From positions 1-15,751 of the forward strand of contig MFIE01000029.1 of the NCBI GenBank assembly GCA_001778785.1: DNA of 15,751 bases. Direction: 5' to 3'. A program made the position numbers and the translations under genes. This DNA is from Candidatus Giovannonibacteria bacterium RIFCSPLOWO2_01_FULL_46_13 (GTDB lineage Bacteria > Patescibacteriota > Minisyncoccia > JACPKW01 > UBA11713). This document shows positions 5,982-12,959 of the stretch, piece after piece. The notes below the pieces were generated by a model, which saw only the letters and a list, made by a program, of their open reading frames with translations, ran no database searches and was not told the origin of the DNA. Numbering within the stretch: position 1 is the stretch's first letter; each line of letters starts with the position of its first letter.

Positions 5982-7247
5982 ATGAACTGGCAGAATAAAA
6001 AAATTCATTGCGTTGGGATTAAGGGGTCGGGGATTTCGGGCCTCGCAATTTTGCTTAAAAACGAAGGGGCCATAATTTCCGGTTCGGATACGGCCGAAGA
6101 ATTTCCATCGGAAAAAGAACTCGCAAAAAATAACATAGAAATTAAACTTTTCTCGGCGGAAAATATATCGAAGGAAATTGATCTCGTAATTTATTCTTCC
6201 GCCTGGACCGAGGAGCATGAAGAGCGCGCCAAGGCCAAGGAGTTGGGAATCGAAGAATTAAGCTACGCCGAGGCGCTTGTAAAATATGCGGAAGGAAAAG
6301 AGGTGATAGTCGTTACCGGGACGCACGGCAAAACCACAACCACGGCACTCTTGGGGCAGATTTTTGAATCGGGGGAACGCGACCCGAATGTTTTGACGGG
6401 GGATGCGGTTAAGGCTTGGGATAGCTCGGTGCGGGCCGGAAAGGGAAAATATTTTATCATCGAAGGCGACGAGTATCAGGAAAAATTTGCCATGTTCTCG
6501 CCCGCGGGCGCAATCATACCTTCGCTCGATTACGACCACACGGATTATTTTAAAACCCCGGAGGATTATAAAAATTCCTTCAAGCATTGGATAGAAAAAA
6601 ATCCAGGAATGAAATTCGTCACAACGAAAGAGGTGCAAAGCTCGCTCGACGTTCCCGCGACCTTGTCCGACGAATCGGACGAAAAAATATTCGCGCGGGC
6701 AAATTTTATTTTTCCGGGCGAGCATTACAGGCAAAACGCGCTCCTCGCGATAAAACTTTCGAGGCTCTTCGGGATCCCTGAAGAAAAAATTATCGAAGGG
6801 ATAAATTCTTTCAAGGGCGTCGGGCGGCGCTTGGATTTCTATACGCCCGAGAGGGGAGATTTTGTTGTTGTCTATGATTACGCTCACCACCCAGTCGAAA
6901 TAAAAGCAACGCTCAAGGCGCTTAAGGAAAAATATGGCGGATATAAAATAGTCGCGATTTTCCAACCGCACACTTTTACGCGGACCAAGGCGTTTTTGAA
7001 TGAATTCGCGCAGGCGTTCGGGGACGCGGACGAAGTTTATTTCGAGGAAATTTATTCTTCGGCCCGCGAAAAAAAGCCCGATATCTCGATCGAGGATTTA
7101 ATTCGTGAGACTGGAAGATATAAAAAAGCACAGCACCTTTCAGATTTTGATTTAAAAAATTTCGCCCCGCCCACGCTTTTCGTTTTCATGGGTGCGGGAG
7201 ATATTTGGCAGAAAGCCAAAAAAATCGCGGGGTTACTCGGCGCGTAG
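5982..7247 (+). CDS. murC: UDP-N-acetylmuramate--L-alanine ligase (MurC family)
   Basis: MurC adds L-alanine to UDP-MurNAc, the first amino-acid step of the peptidoglycan stem peptide. Visible are the N-terminal Rossmann motif GIKGSGISG (12-20), the ATP P-loop GTHGKTTTT (113-121), an acidic EGDEY (161-165), DYDHTD (183-188), the YAHHP motif of the central domain and the C-terminal FQPHTFTRT with EEIYSSARE. The C-terminal motifs are MurC-like. EGDEY is closer to the EADEY of Mpl (murein tripeptide recycling ligase) than to the usual MurC EADES, so Mpl is the alternative. At 421 residues it is near the short end of the family. It starts 13 bp from divergent priA and its last 15 bp overlap the convergent PEGA gene. 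No Shine-Dalgarno is obvious. Confidence 0.85.
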   Translation: MNWQNKKIHCVGIKGSGISGLAILLKNEGAIISGSDTAEEFPSEKELAKNNIEIKLFSAENISKEIDLVIYSSAWTEEHEERAKAKELGIEELSYAEALVKYAEGKEVIVVTGTHGKTTTTALLGQIFESGERDPNVLTGDAVKAWDSSVRAGKGKYFIIEGDEYQEKFAMFSPAGAIIPSLDYDHTDYFKTPEDYKNSFKHWIEKNPGMKFVTTKEVQSSLDVPATLSDESDEKIFARANFIFPGEHYRQNALLAIKLSRLFGIPEEKIIEGINSFKGVGRRLDFYTPERGDFVVVYDYAHHPVEIKATLKALKEKYGGYKIVAIFQPHTFTRTKAFLNEFAQAFGDADEVYFEEIYSSAREKKPDISIEDLIRETGRYKKAQHLSDFDLKNFAPPTLFVFMGAGDIWQKAKKIAGLLGA

Positions 7248-8270
7248 TTCCGCTTCGATCAAAACTTCCGCGTCCAAGATATATAATTCATCACTATTCG
7301 GGAGGAGAACAAAGTTCGGCTCCCTTCCTTTATATATAGGGTAGACGGCCCGTTCCGAGCGCCCGTCGATTTCTATCGCCCAGACTCCGTTATCGAACGA
7401 AGCCAAAACTATATCTCGCCGCCCGGGATATATTTCAAAATTTCTTACAATTTTATTTTGGACTAGGATTTCTTCTTGTGAGGAGAAAAAGTACGGCGGA
7501 ATTATTTCTCCGACCCAGTCAGCCTTCAAAATATTTTGCCCGGGGATAAAACGGATCTCGACGAAGTCCCGGCCGTCGCGCTTTTGGAATGATTCGGCAA
7601 TTTCTTCTGCGGTTTTGCTTGGAAGTTCGCCGCCAAGCGATACGCTAGAGGCGGTCTTCCCGCCGAGGCTAAAGCGCATGCGGTAAACCTTGCCGTCCAA
7701 TTTTAAAACTACCCCGTCCGGAAGCCAGCGCACTATTTCAAAATTTTCTTTGTACCTAAGCAAAGCCCCGGTGTCCGTCAAAAATTCCCGGCCCTGCGGA
7801 AGATACCAGCGCACGATTTTTTCATTTTCTTTCTCCTCGCTTAAAACCAAAACCGGGTTAAATTCCGAAGCATACAAATTCGAAAACTTTCCGCGGAGCA
7901 AAATCTGGGCTTGGGTTTCTTCGGGGACCAAAAGGGCGCGGGCTTCGGTTACGAGTTGGGAACGGACCTCCAGATTTTTTCTCCAGTCGAGATAATTTTC
8001 CCGTTTTACTATTACGTCGTATTCTCCGGGCGAAAGGTTATTCACGAAAACTCCGTTTTGGAAAAGGTTGGTGGTCCGCTGGAGCTTGCCGTCGATGTAT
8101 ATTTGGGATCCCGAAATATCAGCGTTTATCGAAATCCCGCCGGTTTTTTGGAGCCTCCAGGCGTCGTCCAGGCGATACCCCAAGGCATACAGGATAACGA
8201 CCGGAATTAAGGCGATAAAAGCCACGACCGAGAGCCAGAATAATATTTTACGTTGGGAATAGGTAAGCAC
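7233..8270 (-). CDS. PEGA-domain membrane-anchored protein
   Basis: This 345-residue protein starts with GTG, chosen because the N-terminus then has a short basic stretch followed by one membrane helix (about residues 9-31), giving a signal-anchor with the rest outside. Residues about 44-115 look like a PEGA domain (IYIDGKLQRTT, then LSPGEYDVIVKRENY), a small beta fold found in surface proteins. The remainder is rich in short beta strands separated by GxVYRMRF- and WAIEIDGR-type turns, suggesting a propeller-like domain, though I cannot name a family. The 3' end overlaps murC by 15 bp tail to tail. It shares a 48-bp divergent promoter region with murA, so the two may be transcribed in a mutually exclusive way. 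No enzymatic residues are recognisable. The function is unknown. Confidence 0.75.
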   Translation of the reverse strand: MLTYSQRKILFWLSVVAFIALIPVVILYALGYRLDDAWRLQKTGGISINADISGSQIYIDGKLQRTTNLFQNGVFVNNLSPGEYDVIVKRENYLDWRKNLEVRSQLVTEARALLVPEETQAQILLRGKFSNLYASEFNPVLVLSEEKENEKIVRWYLPQGREFLTDTGALLRYKENFEIVRWLPDGVVLKLDGKVYRMRFSLGGKTASSVSLGGELPSKTAEEIAESFQKRDGRDFVEIRFIPGQNILKADWVGEIIPPYFFSSQEEILVQNKIVRNFEIYPGRRDIVLASFDNGVWAIEIDGRSERAVYPIYKGREPNFVLLPNSDELYILDAEVLIEAELRAE

Positions 8271-8276
8271 GACTAA

Positions 8277-8305
8277 ATTCTAATTGAAATTTCGAAAAAA
8301 GTGAA
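8277..8305 (-). promoter_or_regulatory. Promoter for PEGA gene, leaderless layout
   Basis: On the minus strand, -35 TTCACT (8300-8305), a 17-bp spacer and -10 TAGAAT (8277-8282) precede TTAGTC and the GTG start at 8270. Transcription would therefore begin at the start codon. The elements interleave with the murA promoter on the other strand. Confidence 0.5.
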
Positions 8306-8310
8306 TTAGA
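8279..8310. repeat. Inverted repeat between divergent promoters
   Basis: The arms TCTAATT (8279-8285) and AATTAGA (8304-8310) form a 7-bp inverted repeat centred in the PEGA-murA intergenic region. Each arm contains or abuts the -10 element of the promoter pointing away from the centre, so both strands read AATTAGA[AG]T before the start codon. It may be simple promoter symmetry or a regulator site. Confidence 0.5.
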
Positions 8311-8312
8311 GT
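8284..8312 (+). promoter_or_regulatory. Promoter for murA-mreB operon, leaderless layout
   Basis: A -35 TTGAAA (8284-8289, one mismatch from consensus), a 17-bp spacer and a -10 TAGAGT (8307-8312) are followed by AGGGAA and the murA ATG at 8319. This is the best -35/-10 pair in the window. The AGGG could be a very close ribosome-binding site, but with a start at or next to the ATG it would not be transcribed. Confidence 0.5.
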
Positions 8313-8318
8313 AGGGAA

Positions 8319-9578
8319 ATGGCAGAATTTCTTATAAAAGGCGGAAAGGCCTTGAAGGGCGAAATTGAGGTCATGGGCGCCAAAAATTCGGTACTTAAAG
8401 TGTTCCCGGCCTCGCTTTTGTTTTCTAACACCCTTCGGATAAAAAATGTCCCTCTTATTGAGGACGTTTTTCGCATGATTGACTTGCTTGAAGATATCGG
8501 TTCAAAAGTCGGGAAAACCGGCGAAAATACTTTTGAGATAAATTCCGGCAAAGTTAGCGGGAGCAAATTAAGGAAAGATATCGCGGAGAGGTTTCGGGGC
8601 TCGATTGTTTTGGCGGGCCCGCTCTTGGCGAGAAGCGGAAAAGTTATTTTTCCACACCCGGGAGGATGCGTCATCGGAAAGCGCCCGATAGATATTTTTC
8701 TAGACGGTTGGACAAAGATGGGGGCGAAGGTAAAAGAAAACGGGGAGGGATACGAAATAACGGCGGCGCGTTTGCGCGGGGCGGATTTTACTTTTAAAAA
8801 TATCAGCGTTACGGGAACGGAGACTTTGATGATGACGGCGGTTTTGGCCGAAGGGAAAACTATTTTACGGAACGCGGCGCTGGAGCCGGAGATCGAAAGC
8901 CTCGCAAAATTTTTAAACGAGTCCGGTGCAAAAATTAAAGGTGCGGGATCGCCTACTATAGAAATAGAAGGGACGCGCGGAAAATTGCTCCGGGCAAAAA
9001 ATCCTTTCGAGGTCATCCCGGACAGGATCGAGGCGGGAACATTTTTAATATTGGGTGCGGCGATGGGCAAGGTGAAAGTTAAAAATTGTAACCCGGAACA
9101 CATCACGACGGTAATCGCGACTTTGCGGTCGGCGGGCGTTAAGTTAGAAGTTGGAAAAGATTGGGTTGCCGCGGAGAAACCGAAAACGCTTTTAGCTTCG
9201 GACATGAAAACGCGGGAGTACCCGGGATTCGCGACGGACTTGCAGGCGCCGTTTACGGTTTTGATGACGCAAGCGAAGGGCGACAGCATGATTTTTGAAA
9301 CGGTTTTTGAGGGAAGGTTGAATTATGTCGAAGAGCTTGTCCGGATGGGGGCTTCGATAACCCCTTTGGACCAGCACAGGATTTTGGTCCAGGGGCCGAC
9401 AATTTTGCGCGGGCGCGAGATCGAAAGCCCGGATTTGCGGGCGGGCCTGGCATTCGTGATCGCGGCTTTGGTCGCCAAGGGAGAATCGACGATAAAGAAT
9501 ATTTATCAGATTGACCGCGGTTATGAGAAGATAGAAGAGCGCTTGAAAAAATTGGGCGCGGACATCAAAAGAAAATAA
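8319..9578 (+). CDS. murA: UDP-N-acetylglucosamine 1-carboxyvinyltransferase
   Basis: MurA transfers enolpyruvate from PEP to UDP-GlcNAc, the committed step of peptidoglycan precursor synthesis in the cytoplasm. The active site is complete: K22-N23 (GAKNS), the loop cysteine C117 in GGCVIG (115-120), the catalytic aspartate D307 in YPGFATDLQA (301-310) and R374 in PDLRAG (371-376). The start MAEFLIKGGKALKGEIEVMGAKN is the canonical beginning and the 419-residue length is normal. The loop cysteine is the residue alkylated by fosfomycin; families with Asp at this site are naturally resistant, so this one is predicted to be sensitive. The stop codon overlaps the mreB start by one base (TAATG). 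It is first in a tight plus-strand operon. Confidence 0.96.
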   Translation: MAEFLIKGGKALKGEIEVMGAKNSVLKVFPASLLFSNTLRIKNVPLIEDVFRMIDLLEDIGSKVGKTGENTFEINSGKVSGSKLRKDIAERFRGSIVLAGPLLARSGKVIFPHPGGCVIGKRPIDIFLDGWTKMGAKVKENGEGYEITAARLRGADFTFKNISVTGTETLMMTAVLAEGKTILRNAALEPEIESLAKFLNESGAKIKGAGSPTIEIEGTRGKLLRAKNPFEVIPDRIEAGTFLILGAAMGKVKVKNCNPEHITTVIATLRSAGVKLEVGKDWVAAEKPKTLLASDMKTREYPGFATDLQAPFTVLMTQAKGDSMIFETVFEGRLNYVEELVRMGASITPLDQHRILVQGPTILRGREIESPDLRAGLAFVIAALVAKGESTIKNIYQIDRGYEKIEERLKKLGADIKRK

Positions 9579-10591
9579 TGGCGATATTCATCAGAAAACT
9601 TGGGATCGATTTGGGCACGGCGAACACGCTTGTGTTTGTTCCGAACGAAGGCGTTGTCTTGAACGAGCCTTCGGTTGTCGCGGTTTCCGTGCCGGACAAT
9701 AAAATTTTGGCGGTGGGCGACGCGGCCAAGGCCATGGTTGGAAAAACTCCGGATAGCATTATCGCGTACCGTCCGCTTAAAGACGGGGTTATCGCGGACT
9801 ACAGGGTTACCGAGGCAATGCTCCGATACTATATTAATAAAGCGCTTGGAAGCTGGAATATTTTTAAACCGGAGGTCATGATTTCCGTCCCGGCCGGGGT
9901 AACTTCGACGGAGCGGCGCTCGGTCGTGGAAGCGGCCATGAAGGCCGGAGCGCGCGCGGCGTATGTAATGAAGGAGCCAATTTTGGCGGCGATCGGCGCG
10001 GGCATCCCGATCTATGAAGCGACCGGACACATGGTCGTGGACATCGGCGGAGGCACTACGGACGCGGCTGTGATTTCTTTGGGAGGGATTGTCGCCTCTT
10101 CGTCTTTCAAAGTTGCGGGAAATAAAATCGACCAGGCCATCGCGGACTACATCAAAAAAACTTTTAACCTGGCGGTGGGCGAGCGGACGGCGGAAGAAAT
10201 TAAAATCGCGATCGGCTCGGCCATAGCGGTTGAGAAGGAAGACAGCTACGAAATAAAAGGTAGGGACTTTTTGACGGGCCTTCCGCGTTCGGCAAAAATT
10301 GGCACGAACGAAATCGTAAAAGCCATTGACGGCGAGCTTAAGGAAATCATGAAAACTATCAAAGGAGTTTTGCAGGAGACGCCGCCGGAACTCGCCTCGG
10401 ACATAATCGACCAGGGAATCGTGATGACGGGAGGCTCTTCGCTTTTGAGGAATTTGGCGGACTTGGTGTACCGCTCGACGGGAGTCAAAGCGCGAATCGC
10501 GGACGAACCTTTGCTCTGCGTGGCCAAAGGCACGGGAGTCGCGCTCGAACATTTGGAGGTGTATAAAAAAAGTATTTTATCTAAACGATGA
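9578..10591 (+). CDS. mreB: MreB-type rod-shape actin homologue, copy 1
   Basis: MreB polymers on the inner face of the membrane guide lateral cell-wall synthesis. The actin-fold nucleotide motifs are present: phosphate 1 GIDLGTANT (9-17), phosphate 2 VVDIGGGTTD (153-162) and the adenosine motif MTGGSSLLRNL (283-293). The length of 337 residues is normal. The N-terminus (MAIFIRK) is too short for the amphipathic helix seen in the second copy at 15290, so this paralogue may attach to the membrane differently. It also departs from the usual EEPMAAAIG, reading KEPILAAIG (132-140). It overlaps murA by 1 bp and holB by 4 bp, so it is co-translated with a precursor enzyme and a replication subunit. 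The MreB family call is firm; which paralogue does the main job is unknown. Confidence 0.93.
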   Translation: MAIFIRKLGIDLGTANTLVFVPNEGVVLNEPSVVAVSVPDNKILAVGDAAKAMVGKTPDSIIAYRPLKDGVIADYRVTEAMLRYYINKALGSWNIFKPEVMISVPAGVTSTERRSVVEAAMKAGARAAYVMKEPILAAIGAGIPIYEATGHMVVDIGGGTTDAAVISLGGIVASSSFKVAGNKIDQAIADYIKKTFNLAVGERTAEEIKIAIGSAIAVEKEDSYEIKGRDFLTGLPRSAKIGTNEIVKAIDGELKEIMKTIKGVLQETPPELASDIIDQGIVMTGGSSLLRNLADLVYRSTGVKARIADEPLLCVAKGTGVALEHLEVYKKSILSKR

Positions 10592-11295
10592 TTATCGGGA
10601 AAGATGTCGGCGGGTTTTTAAAGAATTTTTTTTCCAACGGCGCGTCGCAGGCATTCCTGCTCGAAGGGGAGACCGACGAGCTCGAGGACCTTTTGATGCG
10701 CTATCTTTTGTGCGAGACGAAAAGCTTTTGCAAAAAATGTTATTCATGCGAATCGGAGTCGCTGCTGGACGTGAGGCGGTATGAAGATGATACACTTAAG
10801 ATAGAAGATGCCAGGGAGGTGCAGTGGAACGCGGGGCAGACGAGCCTCATGGGAGCGAAAGTTTTTATTTTAAAAAATAAGCATATCGCTCCCGACGCGC
10901 AGGCGACTTTGTTGAAAACTCTTGAGGAGCCGCACCCGGGCACGTACTTTATTTTATCTTCCGTGCCGCAGGCCGCCCTCTCGCGCCCGCTTTTATCCCG
11001 GCTCACAATTTTTAAACGCTTGGCAGAAGAGGCCGAAAAAGTTTCCGGATTCAAGTTTAGCCTCGCAGACGTGCAGGGGCTTAAGCAGGAACGGGGCGAG
11101 GCCGAGGAAATTTTAAATAAACTCGAAGTCTGGGCGGAGGATAAAATACGGAACACGCCTCCCGAACGCCTTGAGCCGTATGCGGTTTTCGTGGAAGACT
11201 TGTACGAAGCGCGCCGGAGATTTTTCGAAAAAACTTATCCGCCGAAAATGCTCCTTGAGCATCTCGCGATATCAAAATATTATATTGATTCTTAA
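10588..11295 (+). CDS. holB: DNA polymerase III delta'-like clamp-loader subunit
   Basis: This 235-residue AAA+-like protein resembles delta', a clamp-loader component that does not hydrolyse ATP itself. It has four cysteines positioned like the clamp-loader zinc module (C42, C48, C51, C54), then the typical core: IEDAREVQ (72-79), SLMGAKVFIL (86-95), PDAQATLLKTLEEP (102-115) and TYFILSS (119-125). The usual SRC motif appears as SRL (137-139), keeping the arginine finger. No Walker A P-loop is visible, as expected for delta'. The C-terminal domain is shortened (E. coli delta' has 334 residues), so it may bind the other subunits differently. The start overlaps the mreB stop (ATGA). The alternative is a DnaX-like paralogue, but the missing P-loop argues against that. 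Confidence 0.82.
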   Translation: MIIGKDVGGFLKNFFSNGASQAFLLEGETDELEDLLMRYLLCETKSFCKKCYSCESESLLDVRRYEDDTLKIEDAREVQWNAGQTSLMGAKVFILKNKHIAPDAQATLLKTLEEPHPGTYFILSSVPQAALSRPLLSRLTIFKRLAEEAEKVSGFKFSLADVQGLKQERGEAEEILNKLEVWAEDKIRNTPPERLEPYAVFVEDLYEARRRFFEKTYPPKMLLEHLAISKYYIDS

Positions 11296-11297
11296 AC

Positions 11298-12356
11298 ATG
11301 ACCGGGGCTAAAACATTTACTATCATCGTTGGCGTCATAATCGTGATCGTGCTACTTTTGTCGATCGTGAGATTTTTCCTGACGCGCGACGGCTCGGAGG
11401 AAGCCCAAGTAGAGGGGCCCGTGGTGATCCCGACGCTTTATAAAAGCACGGACGGAGGGGCAACCTGGCAGGGTTTTGGCGAATTTCGCGGAGGGTTGGT
11501 GACGACTTTGGATTTTGATTCCGCGAGCCAGAACAATTTGCTCGTCGGGACTTTCGCGCGGGGAGTTTGGCGCGGTACGGTTGCGGGAACCGAATGGCAG
11601 CAATACCCCGGGGGCGTTGGCGAGACCGCAAGGATTTTTGATTTGATAGAACCGGCGAGGGGGGACGAATTCCTTGCCTTAGTACTTTTTACAAATCGCG
11701 GGCGGATCATACGGTATCGCGACGGCAACCGAACAGAATTATTTTTCACGCCGCTCGAGCGCTTCGCGTTTTTGAAGGGTTACAAAACAGTTGCGGGCTT
11801 TTTGCGGGTGATCGGTTCGGACGGCGGATTTTATGAATCGCGCAACAGCGGGCAGACTTGGAGGCCGGTATCGCGTTTCCAGTCCGGGCTTTTGGCGATG
11901 ACTTTCGACCCAAGGAGAGATAACGAAATATGGGTTGTTGACCCCGGCGGAAATTTTTACAGAAGCGTTAACGGCGGAAATTTCTGGACGGATTTAACGG
12001 AAGGGCTGAGGGAATTCGGGGGTTACCAACAGTTGGGATTTATTTTCTTTGATGAAGTCTCCGGAATGCTTTTCCACGGCTCAAAGCACGGGCTCTTGCG
12101 TTCGTTTGACCGGGGAGTAAGCTGGGAATTCGTAAACATGCCGGTTGCGCCGGAATCGCTACCGGCGACTTCGATGGCCGTTGATCCAAGAAATTCCATG
12201 AAGATGTATGTCGCCGCGCAAAACCAGGTTTATATTTCGGAAGACGGCGGAGTGAGCTGGAGGGGGATCCGCGTTGCCGAGACCGGGGTTATTTCCAACA
12301 TGCTGATCAATCCCCGAAACACCAAAGAAATTTTTATTGGGTTTAGCAGAATTTAA
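11298..12356 (+). CDS. Membrane-anchored Asp-box beta-propeller protein
   Basis: The N-terminus has one strongly hydrophobic helix (about residues 7-28) followed by a charged linker, so the rest should lie outside the membrane. Five Asp-box turns of the form S-x-[DN]-x-G-x-x-W are visible: STDGGATW (50-57), SRNSGQTW (181-188), SVNGGNFW (223-230), SFDRGVSW (269-276) and SEDGGVSW (314-321). They are characteristic of sialidase/BNR and YCF48-like propellers. Asp boxes are structural and do not imply sialidase activity; I see no catalytic Arg triad pattern that I would trust. The gap of about 120 residues between the first and second boxes suggests degenerate blades. It is 2 bp from holB and 5 bp from frr. 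YCF48 relatives help assemble membrane complexes; the partner here is unknown. Confidence 0.75.
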   Translation: MTGAKTFTIIVGVIIVIVLLLSIVRFFLTRDGSEEAQVEGPVVIPTLYKSTDGGATWQGFGEFRGGLVTTLDFDSASQNNLLVGTFARGVWRGTVAGTEWQQYPGGVGETARIFDLIEPARGDEFLALVLFTNRGRIIRYRDGNRTELFFTPLERFAFLKGYKTVAGFLRVIGSDGGFYESRNSGQTWRPVSRFQSGLLAMTFDPRRDNEIWVVDPGGNFYRSVNGGNFWTDLTEGLREFGGYQQLGFIFFDEVSGMLFHGSKHGLLRSFDRGVSWEFVNMPVAPESLPATSMAVDPRNSMKMYVAAQNQVYISEDGGVSWRGIRVAETGVISNMLINPRNTKEIFIGFSRI

Positions 12357-12361
12357 TTAGG

Positions 12362-12913
12362 ATGAATTACGATTTCAAAAAATTAGAAGAAAAAACTTTG
12401 GCCCTGGCCAAGCATTTCGAATCCGATATAGCTTCTTTGCGCACCGGCAGGGCAACTCCGGCGCTTTTAGAAAATATTCCGGTTGAAGCGTACGGCGCAA
12501 AAAATTCTTTGAAAAACGTCGCTTCGCTTACGGTTGAAGATGCTAAAACGCTTTTGATACAGCCTTGGGATAAGGGTTTGATGGAATCGATTTCGAAAGC
12601 GATCGAAGCTTCGAACGTCGGGGCACAGCCGATCGCCGCGAAAGACGCCATCCGCATTTCATTTCCGCCGCTGACCGAAGAGCGCAGAAAATCTTTGATA
12701 AAAGTTTTGAAGGATAAAATGGAAGAAGCGCGCATTTCTATGCGGCAGATCCGGGACGAAACCTGGAAAGACATCCAGGACAAAGAGAAAGCCAAGACGA
12801 TCTCCGAGGACGACAAATTCCGTTACAAGGAGGAAATGGAGAAAAAAATCAAAGAAGGCGGCGACAAACTCGACCAAATCGCAGCAAAAAAAGAGAAGGA
12901 GATAATGGAATAA
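12362..12913 (+). CDS. frr: Ribosome recycling factor
   Basis: RRF works with EF-G to split the post-termination ribosome so it can be reused. The 183-residue length is normal. The family features are in order: a three-helix bundle start with LRTGRATP (26-33), including the conserved R27 and R30, the beta domain (VEAYGAKNSLKNVASLTVED) with IQPWDKG, then ISFPPLTEERRKSL and a long charged C-terminal helix ending in KEKEIME. AGG directly abuts the ATG, too close for a standard ribosome-binding site. This is the last gene before a 46-bp gap holding a T-run and a new -10, so the murA-led operon may end here. The highly charged tail is usual for the family. Confidence 0.96.
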   Translation: MNYDFKKLEEKTLALAKHFESDIASLRTGRATPALLENIPVEAYGAKNSLKNVASLTVEDAKTLLIQPWDKGLMESISKAIEASNVGAQPIAAKDAIRISFPPLTEERRKSLIKVLKDKMEEARISMRQIRDETWKDIQDKEKAKTISEDDKFRYKEEMEKKIKEGGDKLDQIAAKKEKEIME

Positions 12914-12944
12914 CCGAGGCCTTTTTTTATTTCACGCGAGCCCC

Positions 12945-12950
12945 TATAAT
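12945..12950 (+). promoter_or_regulatory. Candidate -10 for rseP
   Basis: A perfect TATAAT stands 9 nt before the rseP ATG (12960), predicting a leader of about 0-3 nt. With a 17-bp spacer the upstream hexamer is TTTTTT (12922-12927), which is not a standard -35. The surrounding sequence is not especially AT-rich on the 5' side (CGCGAGCCCC), which makes a chance match less likely. Confidence 0.5.
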
Positions 12951-12959
12951 AGGTAAGTT

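Noticed and set aside
5977..5982. TATAAA running into the murC start codon as its -10 box.
   Set aside because: Transcription would then begin inside the coding region, after the ATG, so it cannot drive murC from that start.
6258..6971. A 237-codon minus-strand open frame opposite murC.
   Set aside because: It is rich in Arg, Phe and Ile with no motif and lies entirely inside a certain gene, so it is taken as an antisense shadow.
8306..9289. A 327-codon open frame on the minus strand opposite murA.
   Set aside because: It is an antisense shadow: no family features, unlikely composition, and it would cover the murA promoter region. The sense protein has a complete active site.
9845..9853. 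CTTGGAAGC in mreB, matching the RAYT palindrome arm.
   Set aside because: There is no partner arm or hairpin, and the 9-mer fits normal coding (LGSW), so it is probably chance.
9521..10552. A 343-codon open frame on the minus strand opposite mreB.
   Set aside because: The predicted protein is dominated by Arg, Asp and His in patterns expected from the antisense of GC-ending codons, has no recognisable motif, and lies wholly opposite a certain gene.
11447..12265. Sialidase activity for the Asp-box protein.
   Set aside because: Asp boxes are structural turns shared by many propellers; no convincing catalytic Arg/Tyr/Glu set is visible.
12886..12930. A7G (12886-12893) and CT7 (12921-12928) around the frr stop as a terminator stem.
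   Set aside because: The stem would be almost all A-T with a 27-nt loop. The T-run alone is suggestive but not enough to call a terminator.
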